A stretch of DNA of 52,491 nucleotides from the NCBI RefSeq assembly GCF_000743715.1, contig NZ_JQEY01000001.1, positions 782,081 to 834,571 on the forward strand, in the 5' to 3' direction. Shown in pieces: positions 43,489 to 51,616 of the stretch (position 1 is its first letter; every line of letters starts with the position of its first letter). Under the pieces are notes generated by a model. The model searched no databases, was not told the DNA's origin, and saw only the letters and a program-made list of their open reading frames with translations. This DNA comes from Palleronia rufa (GTDB taxonomy: Bacteria; Pseudomonadota; Alphaproteobacteria; Rhodobacterales; Rhodobacteraceae). A program made the position numbers and the translations under genes.

Positions 43489-44505
43489 TCAGCAATTCTC
43501 ACGAGTGTGGATGCGGACTGGCGTGATCGTGGTCATGGGGCCGGTCTCGAGGCGTCCGAAACGTTCGGCCAGCGCCTCGACCGAGATCCGCAACTCTAAG
43601 TCGGGGTTCTGATCGATGATCGCGTCGATGGCACCGGCGCGCAGCAGACGGCGACGATCCTCGGTCAGCTCATGGGTGATGAACACACATCGGTCCCGAT
43701 CAGGCACGCGAGCCAGCGCCTCGGCGATTTCGGCCGCACCCGCCGAGGCGTTGTAGACACCGCAGAGGTCCGGGTGCCGCGCAAGCGTCCACGCAACAAG
43801 TAGCCCGGCCCTCTCGCCGTTCTCCCCACTTTCAACCTCCTCCACAATTTCGACTTCGGGGAAATCCTCGGTGATCGCGGCGCGAAACCCTTCGCGCCGC
43901 TGTCTCTGCCCGATCATCGACATCATCCCGGCTATGAGAAGCACTTTGCCGCCCTCACGGCCCAGAAATCGGCCCATCAGGTGTCCAGCAACCCTCCCAG
44001 CGCGGTAGTCGTCCGGTCCGACGTAGATATGGGGAACATCAGGCCCGAAATCCGTGGCGAGCGCGACTACAGGCTTGTCCGTTGCCGCGAAGCTACGCAA
44101 GGCAACGACGATCTCGGGATCTTCGGCTGCGCAGATGATCAACGCGTCGAAGCGGGCGGCTGTCTCTTGGATTGTCCGCGCCGTGCGGCTCGGTGCGGCA
44201 GGATCGACATGCAGCACGGAAAGCTCGAAGTTGAACGGGTTTGGGCCCCGGTTCTGGCGCTCGGCGGCCTCTGCCAACGCCGCGTGGAACGGGTTCGATG
44301 GTGGCTGCACGAATACACCGATCCTGAGCGTGCGCGCGGCGCGGAATTCGAGCGCACGGTCGAGCTTCAGCCGCCGCGCCGCGAGCACCACGCGTCGCTC
44401 TTTCTCGGGCGCGACGCCGCCACGATTGTTCAGCACCCTGTCCACGGTCGCCAGCGACACGCCTGCCTCCCGGGCGACGTCGCGTGCGGTCGCCTTTGAT
44501 CTCAT
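43489..44505 (-). CDS. LacI-family transcriptional regulator, second copy
   Basis: This 338-residue paralogue starts MRSKATARDVAREAGVSLAT with the HTH at about 6-26 and the hinge VDRVLNNRGGVAPEKERRVV. The effector domain shows IGVFVQPPSNPFHAALAEAA, DALIICAAEDPEI, VGPDDYRAGRVAGHLMGRFL and GVYNASAGAAEIAEAL. It diverges from the iolG2 operon with a palindrome in the 116-bp spacer, so it or its neighbour regulates that operon. Its stop lies 70 bp from the first LacI gene on the same strand. Confidence 0.92.
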   Translation of the reverse strand: MRSKATARDVAREAGVSLATVDRVLNNRGGVAPEKERRVVLAARRLKLDRALEFRAARTLRIGVFVQPPSNPFHAALAEAAERQNRGPNPFNFELSVLHVDPAAPSRTARTIQETAARFDALIICAAEDPEIVVALRSFAATDKPVVALATDFGPDVPHIYVGPDDYRAGRVAGHLMGRFLGREGGKVLLIAGMMSMIGQRQRREGFRAAITEDFPEVEIVEEVESGENGERAGLLVAWTLARHPDLCGVYNASAGAAEIAEALARVPDRDRCVFITHELTEDRRRLLRAGAIDAIIDQNPDLELRISVEALAERFGRLETGPMTTITPVRIHTRENC

Positions 44506-44515
44506 GTCGCCTCGC

Positions 44516-44533
44516 TTGATGAGATTTCATCAA
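44516..44533. promoter_or_regulatory. palindromic operator TTGATGA-GATT-TCATCAA
   Basis: Seven-base arms TTGATGA (44516-44522) and TCATCAA (44527-44533) are perfect inverted repeats. The site lies in the divergent spacer between the second LacI gene and iolG2, 11 bp from the LacI start and about 90 bp from the iolG2 start. It contains TGATG-N6-CATCA, also found at 42363-42378. Confidence 0.65.
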
Positions 44534-44621
44534 TCTCGATGTATCGACCTCGCGTCGGCAATCGTAAAGAGGCGTCAGGCCGCTTTCGGAGGAGAACGGC
44601 CGCGACGAAGGGAGGACCGTC

Positions 44622-45641
44622 ATGATCAAACTCGCCTGTTTCGGCGCGGGCCGCATCGGCCAGGTTCACGCGCTAAACGCCGCGGCAACGCTCGGCGCGA
44701 CCCTTTCCTACATCGTCGATCCGGTCGCGGGCGCGCATGCAGAAGAACTTGCAACTCGCACCGGTGCGAGTCTTACCGACGCCGATACCGTCTTCGCAGA
44801 CGCCACTGTCGACGGCATCATCATCGCAAGCTCGACCGACAGCCACGCCCCGCTTCTTCTGCGGGCGGCCGAGGCGGGAAAGGCTGTGTTCTGCGAAAAG
44901 CCCGTCAGCCTCGATTTCGCGCAGGTGGCCGAAGCCACTCAGGCGGTCGAAGCGTCCGGCATCGCCTGCATGCTGGGCTTCCAGCGTCGCTACGACCCGA
45001 GCTTCCGGCAGGTTCGGGATCGCGTCCTCAGCGGCGCGGCTGGCAGGCTCGAGCATGTCGCGATGGTCTCCCGCGATCCGACGCCGCCGTCCGCCTCCTA
45101 CGTGCGCACCTCGGGCGGCATGTTCCGGGATACCGCCATCCACGACATGGACATGTGCCGCTTCCTGCTGGAGGAGGATGTCGCGACGGTCTACGCGACC
45201 GGATCGTGCCTGATCTCGCCGGAGATCGGCGAGGCCGGCGACATCGACACCCTGATGATCACGCTGACGACCGTCTCGGGCCGCATGGCACAGGTGATCA
45301 ACTGCCGGCGCGGGCCGTTGGGCTACGACCAACGGCTTGAGGCGCTTTGCGAGCACGAGGTGCTGTTCGTGGACAACAAGCCGGCATCGAGCGTTCGCAT
45401 CGCTCGCCCGGACGGCAGCACCGCTGCTCCTCCAATGAATTACTTCATCGAACGTTTCGCGGACGCCTATCGCGACGAGATGACGGCCTTCGTGGACCTC
45501 ATCCGCGACAGCACGCCGGCACTCACGACCATCCGCAACGGCTTCGAGGCGCAGCGGCTGGTCGAGGCCGCCATCGTCTCGGCCGGGACCGGCCAGGCGG
45601 TTGCCTTCGGCCCCGACTGGATGCCGGAGGCCGCGTCGTGA
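44622..45641 (+). CDS. inositol 2-dehydrogenase, IdhA type (Gfo/Idh/MocA), second copy
   Basis: The 339-residue dehydrogenase has the Rossmann start MIKLACFGAGRIGQVHALNA, the lysine motif VFCEKPVSLDFAQVAEA, the QRRYDPSFRQVRDRV segment, the catalytic DTAIHDMDMCRFLL Asp/His pair and the late NYFIERFADAYRDEMTAFVD. This resembles the rhizobial IdhA/IolG branch rather than the Bacillus-type IolG at 37045. Its substrate may be myo-inositol or another isomer. A gggagga site precedes the ATG. It opens a four-gene plus-strand operon in which every junction overlaps by 4 bp. Confidence 0.9.
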   Translation: MIKLACFGAGRIGQVHALNAAATLGATLSYIVDPVAGAHAEELATRTGASLTDADTVFADATVDGIIIASSTDSHAPLLLRAAEAGKAVFCEKPVSLDFAQVAEATQAVEASGIACMLGFQRRYDPSFRQVRDRVLSGAAGRLEHVAMVSRDPTPPSASYVRTSGGMFRDTAIHDMDMCRFLLEEDVATVYATGSCLISPEIGEAGDIDTLMITLTTVSGRMAQVINCRRGPLGYDQRLEALCEHEVLFVDNKPASSVRIARPDGSTAAPPMNYFIERFADAYRDEMTAFVDLIRDSTPALTTIRNGFEAQRLVEAAIVSAGTGQAVAFGPDWMPEAAS

Positions 45642-46540
45642 GCCTGCCGGAAGCCGTGCGCCTGGGCGTCAGCCCGCTCTCATGGATCAACGAAGTTATC
45701 GAGGAGTTCGGCCGCGATACACCGGCTGAAAACTGCCTGCGCGAGGCGGCGGAAGCCGGCTACGCCGGCGTTGAGACAAGCCGCAAATTCCCGACCGATC
45801 CCGCCGTACTGACAGACCTGCTGGACAGCTTCGGGCTGGATCTGGCTTCCGGCTGGCATTCAGGACGGCTGGCCGAGGACGGCGTCGAGGCCGAGATGGC
45901 GGCCGTTGCGGATCACGCCCGTCTGCTGTCCGCGATGGGATGCAAGGTCATGGTCTACGGCGAGACCGCGATGATGGCCGCTGGCGACCCGCTGGATGTG
46001 GGCATGTCGGCCCGTCGGATCATGTCCGAAGGCGACATGCCCGCCTACGCGCAGCGCCTGACCGACTTCTCCCACCGTCTGATAGAAGAACATCGCCTCC
46101 GGCTTGCCTACCACCACCACCTGATGATGGTGGCCGAAACCGGCGACGAGATCGACAGGCTGATGTATCACGCGGGTCCAGAGGTGGGCCTCCTGCTCGA
46201 CACGGGCCACGCGGTCGCGGGCGGCGTCGATTACACCCGGCTGATCGAGCGGCACGGCGACCGGGTGGCGCATATCCACCTCAAGGACGTGCGCAGGCAG
46301 GTCTTCGACCGCGTCCGTCGCGCGGACCTCAGTTTCAACGCGGGCGTGCGTGCGGGCATGTTCACGGTTCCCGGCGACGGCGATCTCGATTTCGGGCCGC
46401 TCGCCCGCTTCGTCGAGGACAGCGGCTATGCGGGCTGGCTCGTCGTGGAGGCTGAGCAGGACCCCGCGCTTGCGCCCCCCTTCCCCGCGGTCCGCCGCGC
46501 GCACGCCCACGTCACGAGCCTCTTCGGAGACGGACAATGA
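45638..46540 (+). CDS. IolE-like inosose dehydratase paralogue
   Basis: A 300-residue TIM barrel is predicted from a GTG start (VSLPEAVRLGVSPLSWINEV) that overlaps the iolG2 stop (GTGA). It shows the IolE blocks: GYAGVETSRKFP, LAYHHHLMMVAETGDEIDRL, GLLLDTGHAVAGGVDY, VAHIHLKDVRRQVFDRV, GMFTVPGDGDLDFGPL and GWLVVEAEQDPALAPP. The metal ligands are conserved as in the iolE at 31477. It likely dehydrates a different inosose or polyol ketone. The pairing with a second dehydrogenase suggests a parallel route for another isomer. Confidence 0.88.
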   Translation: MSLPEAVRLGVSPLSWINEVIEEFGRDTPAENCLREAAEAGYAGVETSRKFPTDPAVLTDLLDSFGLDLASGWHSGRLAEDGVEAEMAAVADHARLLSAMGCKVMVYGETAMMAAGDPLDVGMSARRIMSEGDMPAYAQRLTDFSHRLIEEHRLRLAYHHHLMMVAETGDEIDRLMYHAGPEVGLLLDTGHAVAGGVDYTRLIERHGDRVAHIHLKDVRRQVFDRVRRADLSFNAGVRAGMFTVPGDGDLDFGPLARFVEDSGYAGWLVVEAEQDPALAPPFPAVRRAHAHVTSLFGDGQ

Positions 46541-47718
46541 CACAAAAGACCATCAATATCGGCCTCATCGGCTCGGGTTTCATGGGGCAGGCTCATGCAG
46601 ACGCGTTCCGCCGCGCTGCGATGCTCTATCGCGACCTGCCTCGCGTGCCGCATCTGTCGATGCTGGCCGATGCCAGTGCTGATCTGGCCGAAAGCGCTGC
46701 CTCCCGCCTCGGGTTCGAACGGCACACCGGCGACTGGCGCGCGCTGGTCGAGGATCCCGAGATCGACGTGGTCGACATCACATCGCCCAATGTCCTGCAC
46801 CACGAGATGGCGCTGGCCGCCATCGACGCAGGCAAGCACGTCTATTGCGAAAAGCCGTTGTCGGTCACTGTCGTCGAGGCCGAAGAGATGACCGCCGCCG
46901 CGGAGGCGAAGGGCGTGAAGACCATGGTGGCCTTCAACAACGTCAAGACGCCCGCGGCCATGCTCGCCAAGCAGCTCATCGAGCGGGGCGAGATCGGCAC
47001 GCCCATGCGGTTCCGCGGCTGGTTCGATCAGGGCTTCTTCAACGACCCCGATCTGCCGTTCTCGTGGCGTTGCACCCGCAAGGAGGCGGGTTCAGGCGCG
47101 CTCGGCGATCTGGGCAGCCACGTGATTTCGGTCGCGCAATACCTGATGGGGCCGGTCGAGAGCACCATCGCCCAGGCCCAGACCTATTTCCCGACACGTC
47201 CCATTCCGCAAGGCGCGGCCAGCTACAGCGCGAAGGCCGCCGCCGACTCGCCCCGGCGAGAGGTCGAGAACGAGGATCAGATCCAGGCGCTCGTCCGCTT
47301 TGCGAGCGGAGCGGGCGGCACGATCGAGGCGAGCCGCGTGTCCGCCGGCAAGGTCTTCGGTATCTCGTGGGAGGTCTCGGGCACCGAGGGCACGATCCTG
47401 ATGGACGGCGAGCGGTTTAACGAACTGAAAGTCTCGCGCTTCGGTGATCCGAAACCCGACCGGGGGTTCAAGACGCTTCTCGCGGGCAGCCAGGTCCCGC
47501 AATTCTCGGCCTTCTTCCCGTTCGATTTCGCCGGCGGAGGGCTGGGATACTTCGACGTCAAGGTGATCGAGGTCCGCGACCTCATTTCGGGCCTCTGCGC
47601 GGGGCAGGACTGCGATCCGAACTTCGCGTTCGGCCTTGAGAACATGCGCATCATGGATGCGATGGAACGCTCCGTACAAACCCGCGCCTGGCAAGCTGTG
47701 GCAGGAGAAACCGAATGA
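46537..47718 (+). CDS. Gfo/Idh/MocA oxidoreductase (long, inositol/sugar dehydrogenase-like)
   Basis: The 393-residue protein is longer than the other dehydrogenases here. It has INIGLIGSGFMGQAHADAFR, the lysine motif VYCEKPLSVTVVEAEEM and the GALGDLGSHVISVAQYLMGP catalytic His region. It ends with a long C-terminal domain containing FENMR-like LENMRIMDAMERSVQTRAW. The layout fits the scyllo-inositol / L-glucose dehydrogenase branch of the superfamily, but the substrate is not certain. Start and stop both overlap neighbours by ATGA, so it is co-translated. Confidence 0.85.
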   Translation: MTQKTINIGLIGSGFMGQAHADAFRRAAMLYRDLPRVPHLSMLADASADLAESAASRLGFERHTGDWRALVEDPEIDVVDITSPNVLHHEMALAAIDAGKHVYCEKPLSVTVVEAEEMTAAAEAKGVKTMVAFNNVKTPAAMLAKQLIERGEIGTPMRFRGWFDQGFFNDPDLPFSWRCTRKEAGSGALGDLGSHVISVAQYLMGPVESTIAQAQTYFPTRPIPQGAASYSAKAAADSPRREVENEDQIQALVRFASGAGGTIEASRVSAGKVFGISWEVSGTEGTILMDGERFNELKVSRFGDPKPDRGFKTLLAGSQVPQFSAFFPFDFAGGGLGYFDVKVIEVRDLISGLCAGQDCDPNFAFGLENMRIMDAMERSVQTRAWQAVAGETE

Positions 47719-48734
47719 CCTTCCCGACCGAATTGCCGACATCCCGCATCCCTGATCCGATGGAGGCCCCTGCTTTGCGATGGGGGATCCTGGGCACCGG
47801 TTGGATCGCCGACCAGTTCATCCGCTCCGTCCGCGCACATACACGGCAGGAGATTGCGGCTGTCGGCTCGCGCAACCAGGACAGTGCCGACGCCTTCGCC
47901 GCCCGTCAGAAGATCGAGACGGCGCATGGCAGCTACGACGCACTCGTCAGGGATGACAGTCTCGACGTGATCTACGTGGCAACGCCGCACAACCATCACC
48001 GCGACCACGTGATGCTGGCGCTCGAGGCCGGGCGGAACGTGCTGGTCGAAAAACCGATGGCGCTGGATCATCCACAGGCGGCCGAGATGGTGGCGCTGGC
48101 CCGGAAGAAGGGGCTGTTCCTGGCCGAGGCCCTCTGGACCTATTTCCTGCCGAAGTTCGATGTGCTTGACCAGATCGTCGCTTCCGGCGCGCTTGGCGAG
48201 ATCAAGTCGATCCATACCGAATACGGCGAATACTTCACCCGCGATCACCGCATCTTCCGACCCGACCTCGCGGGCGGGCCACTTTACGATCTGGGGACCT
48301 ATCCCATCTCGCTCCTGAACCGGCTTATGGGGGTGCCGACGAGGGTCGTCGGCATGAAGCAGGACGATGAAAGTGGCGTCCACGGGCAGCTTTCGGTAAT
48401 CCTGTCGGACGCCCACGGCAACCAGGGAACAATGTCGACGACGCTTTATGGTCTAACCCCGACAAATGCCGCAATCGTAGGCACCGGCGGCACTGTGCGC
48501 TTCGGCAGCGAATTCAACCTGCCCGGCCCGTTCGAGGTGCTGTCCGCCGATGGCTCGATCCGACTGCACTACGAGGAGACCCCCGGCCGCCATTTCGAAG
48601 GGCTGTACTACGAGGCCGCCGAGGTCGCCCGCGCCATCGCGACGGAGCAGACGGAGACGCCTAAGCGTCCGCTGGATGCAACCCTCGACATGATGCAGAC
48701 CCTCGACCTCATACGCCGGGAGCTGCACATATGA
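47715..48734 (+). CDS. Gfo/Idh/MocA oxidoreductase
   Basis: The 339-residue dehydrogenase has an N-terminal extension (MTFPTELPTSRIPDPMEAPA) before the Rossmann WGILGTGWIADQFIRSV. It also shows VLVEKPMALDHPQAAEMV, FLAEALWTYFLPKFDVL, EYGEYFTRDHRIFRP and the DLGTYPISLLNRLMG region, where the usual catalytic His of DxGxH is Tyr. This pattern is found in the dihydrodiol/1,5-anhydrofructose-type branch. It is the last gene of the operon, and its substrate is unknown. An internal ATG at 47760 (MEAPALRWG) is an alternative start. Confidence 0.84.
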   Translation: MTFPTELPTSRIPDPMEAPALRWGILGTGWIADQFIRSVRAHTRQEIAAVGSRNQDSADAFAARQKIETAHGSYDALVRDDSLDVIYVATPHNHHRDHVMLALEAGRNVLVEKPMALDHPQAAEMVALARKKGLFLAEALWTYFLPKFDVLDQIVASGALGEIKSIHTEYGEYFTRDHRIFRPDLAGGPLYDLGTYPISLLNRLMGVPTRVVGMKQDDESGVHGQLSVILSDAHGNQGTMSTTLYGLTPTNAAIVGTGGTVRFGSEFNLPGPFEVLSADGSIRLHYEETPGRHFEGLYYEAAEVARAIATEQTETPKRPLDATLDMMQTLDLIRRELHI

Positions 48735-48844
48735 AGTCTGTCTACCAGGCTGATTTCATCCGATCCTAGGAGCGTAGAGGTCGGCTGCCTTTCCTGGGGA
48801 GACCCTGTCCGGCATGCGAACCTTAAATTCACCCATCCGGTCAG

Positions 48845-49255
48845 TCACCGCGCGACCTTTGCTCCGGTCGCGCGCCGGACCAGATCGACGAAAACACCGA
48901 ACGGTCGGGCAAGAATAATCATGAACAGGATTGCTGAGCCGATCGCGGTGAGGGCCTGCGCAACGGTCGCGCCTGCAATCAGGAGCGTCGCACCGTAGAC
49001 CGGAACCTGAAACGCAAGGAAGGCGCCAACATCTGTCGCTACCGCCACCATACGAGCCTGCGGTCGTACCCTCGAGAAAAGCCAGTCGCGCCACCGGGTG
49101 TAGGGTCGTCCCGTGAGGATCATGATCGGTACCATGACAAGGCGCGTCGTCAAAACCTCAGACGCATCCATGCCCGCAATGACGAACTCGGAAAACGTTG
49201 CGAACACGGTGAAAAAGAAGATCGTCGAAAGCGTATCAACTACCAAGGTTCGCAT
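48845..49255 (-). CDS. alaE: L-alanine exporter
   Basis: The 136-residue inner-membrane protein has four predicted helices and the AlaE family pattern: MRTLVVDTLSTIFFFTVFAT, FSEFVIAGMDASEVLTTRLV, the GRPYTRWRDWLF loop and LARPFGVFVDLVRRATG. AlaE lowers internal L-alanine. It is slightly shorter than the E. coli protein. It is convergent with the last dehydrogenase (110-bp spacer) and lies outside the inositol operons. A tRNA-end-arm fragment and IS5 sequence follow on the other side. Confidence 0.88.
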   Translation of the reverse strand: MRTLVVDTLSTIFFFTVFATFSEFVIAGMDASEVLTTRLVMVPIMILTGRPYTRWRDWLFSRVRPQARMVAVATDVGAFLAFQVPVYGATLLIAGATVAQALTAIGSAILFMIILARPFGVFVDLVRRATGAKVAR

Positions 49256-49413
49256 GGCAATTAGCTATCATTGTCAGGCGGATAGTCAAGTTGCGGAAGG
49301 ACACCGGTCGAGGCCCGTCAGGGCCAAGACCTGAAGGCGGCGGCATGATCAACAGGCAAACTTAGCAACGCCGCAAATCTGTCCGGGAAACGGGGATCAC
49401 CTAAACCCTGCGG

Positions 49414-49460
49414 ACATGATCCGCACACACAAATGGCCCAAGCCTATCTGACGCCTTGGG
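49414..49460 (+). repeat. fragment of the island arm repeat, copy C
   Basis: The 47 bp starting ACATGATCCGCACAC match 27761-27806 of copy A at about 83 percent and in the same orientation. The copy is cut at 49463 by the terminal repeat of an IS5-family element. It therefore marks the far side of the inositol island. Confidence 0.55.
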
Positions 49461-49462
49461 GT

Positions 49463-50282
49463 GGCATTATTGCACGAAGCCTGCCCGGGATTCACATCGT
49501 GAGTCCAGCGATATAGCAGGGCGGCATGTCCAAGCCCGCACCTATCCCCTACCGCACCCTGAACTGGTCGTCGGCGCTGCATGGACGCGGATCGCTGACC
49601 GTCTGGTTCGATCCGTCGATGCCGTGGCACGCTGCGTCGTAGGGCAAGCGCGGCGCGCAGCCGGTCCACAGCGACGCTGCGATCCAGGCTTGCCTGGCGG
49701 TGAAGGTCCTGTTCGGGCTCCCGCTTCGACAGACGACCGACTTCATGGCGAGTTTGCTGAAGCTGGCTGGTCTCGACTGGTCGGTGCCGGATTTCTCGAC
49801 GCTGTGTCGGCGACAGAAGACCTTGGCCGTGCAACTGCCCTACCGCGGTTCGGGCGGGCCGCTGCTCCTGCTCGTAGACAGCACTGGCATCAAGGTTCGC
49901 GGCGAAGGGGAGTGGCACGCGCAAGCATGGTGGGGCCAAGCGGCGCGTGTGGCGCAAGGTGCACCTCGCCGTCGACGAGAGCACGCTCGAGGTCCGGGCA
50001 GTCGAGTTCACCGGTAGCACCGTGGGCGATGCGCCGATGCTGCCCGCCCTGTTGTCACAGATCCCCAGGGACGAGCCGATCGCCTCGGTGACCGCCGACG
50101 GCGCTTATGACGGTCGCACCTGCCGCGACGCCATCGCAGACCGGAACGTTCATGAAATCTTCCCGCCGCGCCGCAACGCCAAGCCTTGGAAGAGGGGCAG
50201 CCCCGGTGCGGGGGCGCGGAACGAGCCTCTCCGCTTCATCAAACGCTTCGGCCGAACGCTTCGGCGGAAGTGGTCCGGCTAT
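49463..50282 (+). pseudogene. IS5-family element and transposase, broken
   Basis: The left terminal repeat GGCATTATTGCACGAAGC (49463-49480) matches 14 of 18 bases of the terminal repeat at 52246. The transposase begins at 49526 (MSKPAPIPYRTLNWSSALHG). It has an in-frame TAG at 49640, and continues with SDAAIQACLAVKVLFGLPLR, VPDFSTLCRRQKTL and LVDSTGIKVRGEGEWHA. It shifts frame near 49922, then resumes with RKVHLAVDESTLEVRAVEFT and SVTADGAYDGRTCRDAIA. It is cut off after RKWSGY at about 50282. The last 60 residues and right end are missing. Confidence 0.85.
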
Positions 50283-50502
50283 GGGCACCGTAATTCTTTC
50301 GGTTCAGGAGGATGATCAGGACCGCAGAGTAGAACAGCCCTGTACCACGGGCCGAATTGCCTGCGACGCAGCACGAAATCGCGCGATTAGAGCATGAACA
50401 TAGGATGCACACGACGCCGTGCAACTTCATGAAATAAAATCAAAATCGCGACCATCCATCACAAGAACGACGCCAATTGGCCGCCGTTCTACTCCGTCAC
50501 AG

Positions 50503-50540
50503 TTGGTTGCGGGGTGATTTGCACCTACGGGTCTAGGTCA
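50503..50540 (-). repeat. tRNA-like 3' end without body
   Basis: Read on the minus strand 50524-50504 gives GGTGCAAATCACCCCGCAACC plus the final A. This looks like a T-arm and acceptor end of an initiator tRNA (GGTTCAAATC...CCCCGCAACCA in E. coli tRNA-fMet). Nothing resembling a D-arm, anticodon arm or 5' acceptor strand is present, so this is not a tRNA gene but a possible att remnant. Confidence 0.5.
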
Positions 50541-50580
50541 TTGATATTGCTTAGGTTGATTGGGCGGCGATATCTCGCTA

Positions 50581-50619
50581 CCCCCCAAGACACTGAAATC
50601 AATATGGTTTCTTGAGGGG
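50581..50619 (-). terminator. stem-loop downstream of copy B tRNA end
   Basis: CCCCCCAAGA (50581-50590) pairs with TCTTGAGGGG (50610-50619) with one mismatch. On the minus strand it follows CCGCAACCA directly, the position of a tRNA terminator, as at copy A. No T run follows. Confidence 0.5.
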
Positions 50620-50850
50620 TTTGGTTGCGGGGGCTTGCAACTCACGATTTCTGCGGTTGGTCGAGAGTGTGGTGCCGCGGCTTGCCGCGTAGAATTGGAA
50701 GGCGCGGCGTGCATGGGACGGTTGGCGTCTTTCCAGGCTTGGCGCCTGAAAAGGTGCGAAAGTCTTGCCGTGCACACGGGTCGCACATGAGAGATGCCCA
50801 AACGCCTCATATCACTTTTGCTTCGGTCCCTTCCTCCAAAGAATATGGGG
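50620..50850 (-). repeat. tRNA 3'-end repeat with arm, copy B (possible att site)
   Basis: The minus strand at 50634-50622 reads GCCCCCGCAACCA, the end of an initiator-tRNA-like sequence. The following 90 bp on the plus strand (50620-50709) match copy A with 80 of 90 bases identical by hand count, in the same orientation. Farther on (to about 50850) only short blocks (GTCGCACATGA, TCGGTCC, CCTCC) still agree. Confidence 0.6.
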
Positions 50851-50873
50851 CGACGGTTGGATGGCCTGAAGGC

Positions 50874-51596
50874 TCACCGATTTCGAAGTTCATTGTACGG
50901 ACAGACATCATCTTCGAAGGGAACGTGTCTTCTGCGGAAATTGGTTTCCGCTAGTGCTTCCGGACTGCTGATCCGATCCATCCTGAAGTGCCGAAAGCCA
51001 TGGCGGTCAGGGTCCCAACCGACAAGGTACCATAGTGGCGGCAGGACGAGCATGGCCTGAGGCTCCACTTCCCGCTGGGTCTCGCGACCTCTTGCATCGC
51101 GATACCGGAACCGGAGGAGCCGTCGAGCAAGGAACGCGGTTTCGAAGGCAGGTAGCAGATCCGCATCCATTCGCCCCATATCCGATAGATCCTGAAGCGG
51201 CGACAACTGACCGATGTGCAGGCATGCGAGCATCGCGCGCAAATCTCTGACCTTGTCAGCCGACAGCGACCTCTCGATCTTGGCCAGGCCAAGGTCCGCA
51301 AGATCTGCGAAAGGCAGGTTTCCGGCTGCCCGCATGGCCGCGACGCTGATGAGCAACGCAAACACCTCCGGTACCAGAAGCTTGGCCGTCGTGTGCAGCG
51401 ATTGCGGATCGAGCTGCACTCCGCCGCCTCGCCCCACGTCGGAATGAATCACATATCCTTCTTCCCGCAAGGCACCGATATCGCGCAGAATGGTCCGCCG
51501 GGAGGCCCCGACCTCCTGCGAAAGCGCCCCGATCGTAGACGTGCCGTTCCGACGCAGCGTGCGGACGATCGCATCATGTCTGAGCCTTACATTCAT
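50874..51596 (-). CDS. WYL-domain transcriptional regulator (HTH_11 / YafY type)
   Basis: The 240-residue regulator starts MNVRLRHDAIVRTLRRNGTS. It has an N-terminal winged helix (IGALSQEVGASRRTILRDIG, about 20-40), then a linker and a C-terminal WYL domain (about 140-235). The domain includes FRYRDARGRETQREVEPQAM and PPLWYLVGWDPDRHGFRHFR, where LWYLVGWD is the motif after which the domain is named. It diverges from a Rid-family gene with a perfect palindrome between them, so it very likely controls that gene and itself. The ligand is unknown. Confidence 0.92.
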   Translation of the reverse strand: MNVRLRHDAIVRTLRRNGTSTIGALSQEVGASRRTILRDIGALREEGYVIHSDVGRGGGVQLDPQSLHTTAKLLVPEVFALLISVAAMRAAGNLPFADLADLGLAKIERSLSADKVRDLRAMLACLHIGQLSPLQDLSDMGRMDADLLPAFETAFLARRLLRFRYRDARGRETQREVEPQAMLVLPPLWYLVGWDPDRHGFRHFRMDRISSPEALAETNFRRRHVPFEDDVCPYNELRNR

Positions 51597-51616
51597 TCGC
51601 AAACGATAGCACAAAA

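Larger units (their letters stand above)
50283..50873. other. tRNA-end repeats region between IS5 remnant and WYL gene
   Basis: No gene is supported here. It holds two tRNA-end-like sequences (50504-50514 and 50621-50634 on the minus strand), a stem at 50581-50619 and the island arm copy B. The plus-strand frame 50560-50790 runs across these repeats and is not taken as coding. Confidence 0.55.

Noticed and set aside
44535-44546. TCGAT-GT-ATCGA inverted repeat beside the iolG2 operator
   Set aside because: It is a short 5-bp-arm palindrome without a second copy at the other promoter. It could be chance.
50504-50540. a possible tRNA gene
   Set aside because: Only the T-arm and acceptor 3' end can be read. 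There is no anticodon arm, D-arm or 5' acceptor strand in the expected distance.
50560-50790. 76-codon frame
   Set aside because: It spans the copy B tRNA end and arm. The equivalent frame in copy A is shorter and diverges, so coding is unlikely.
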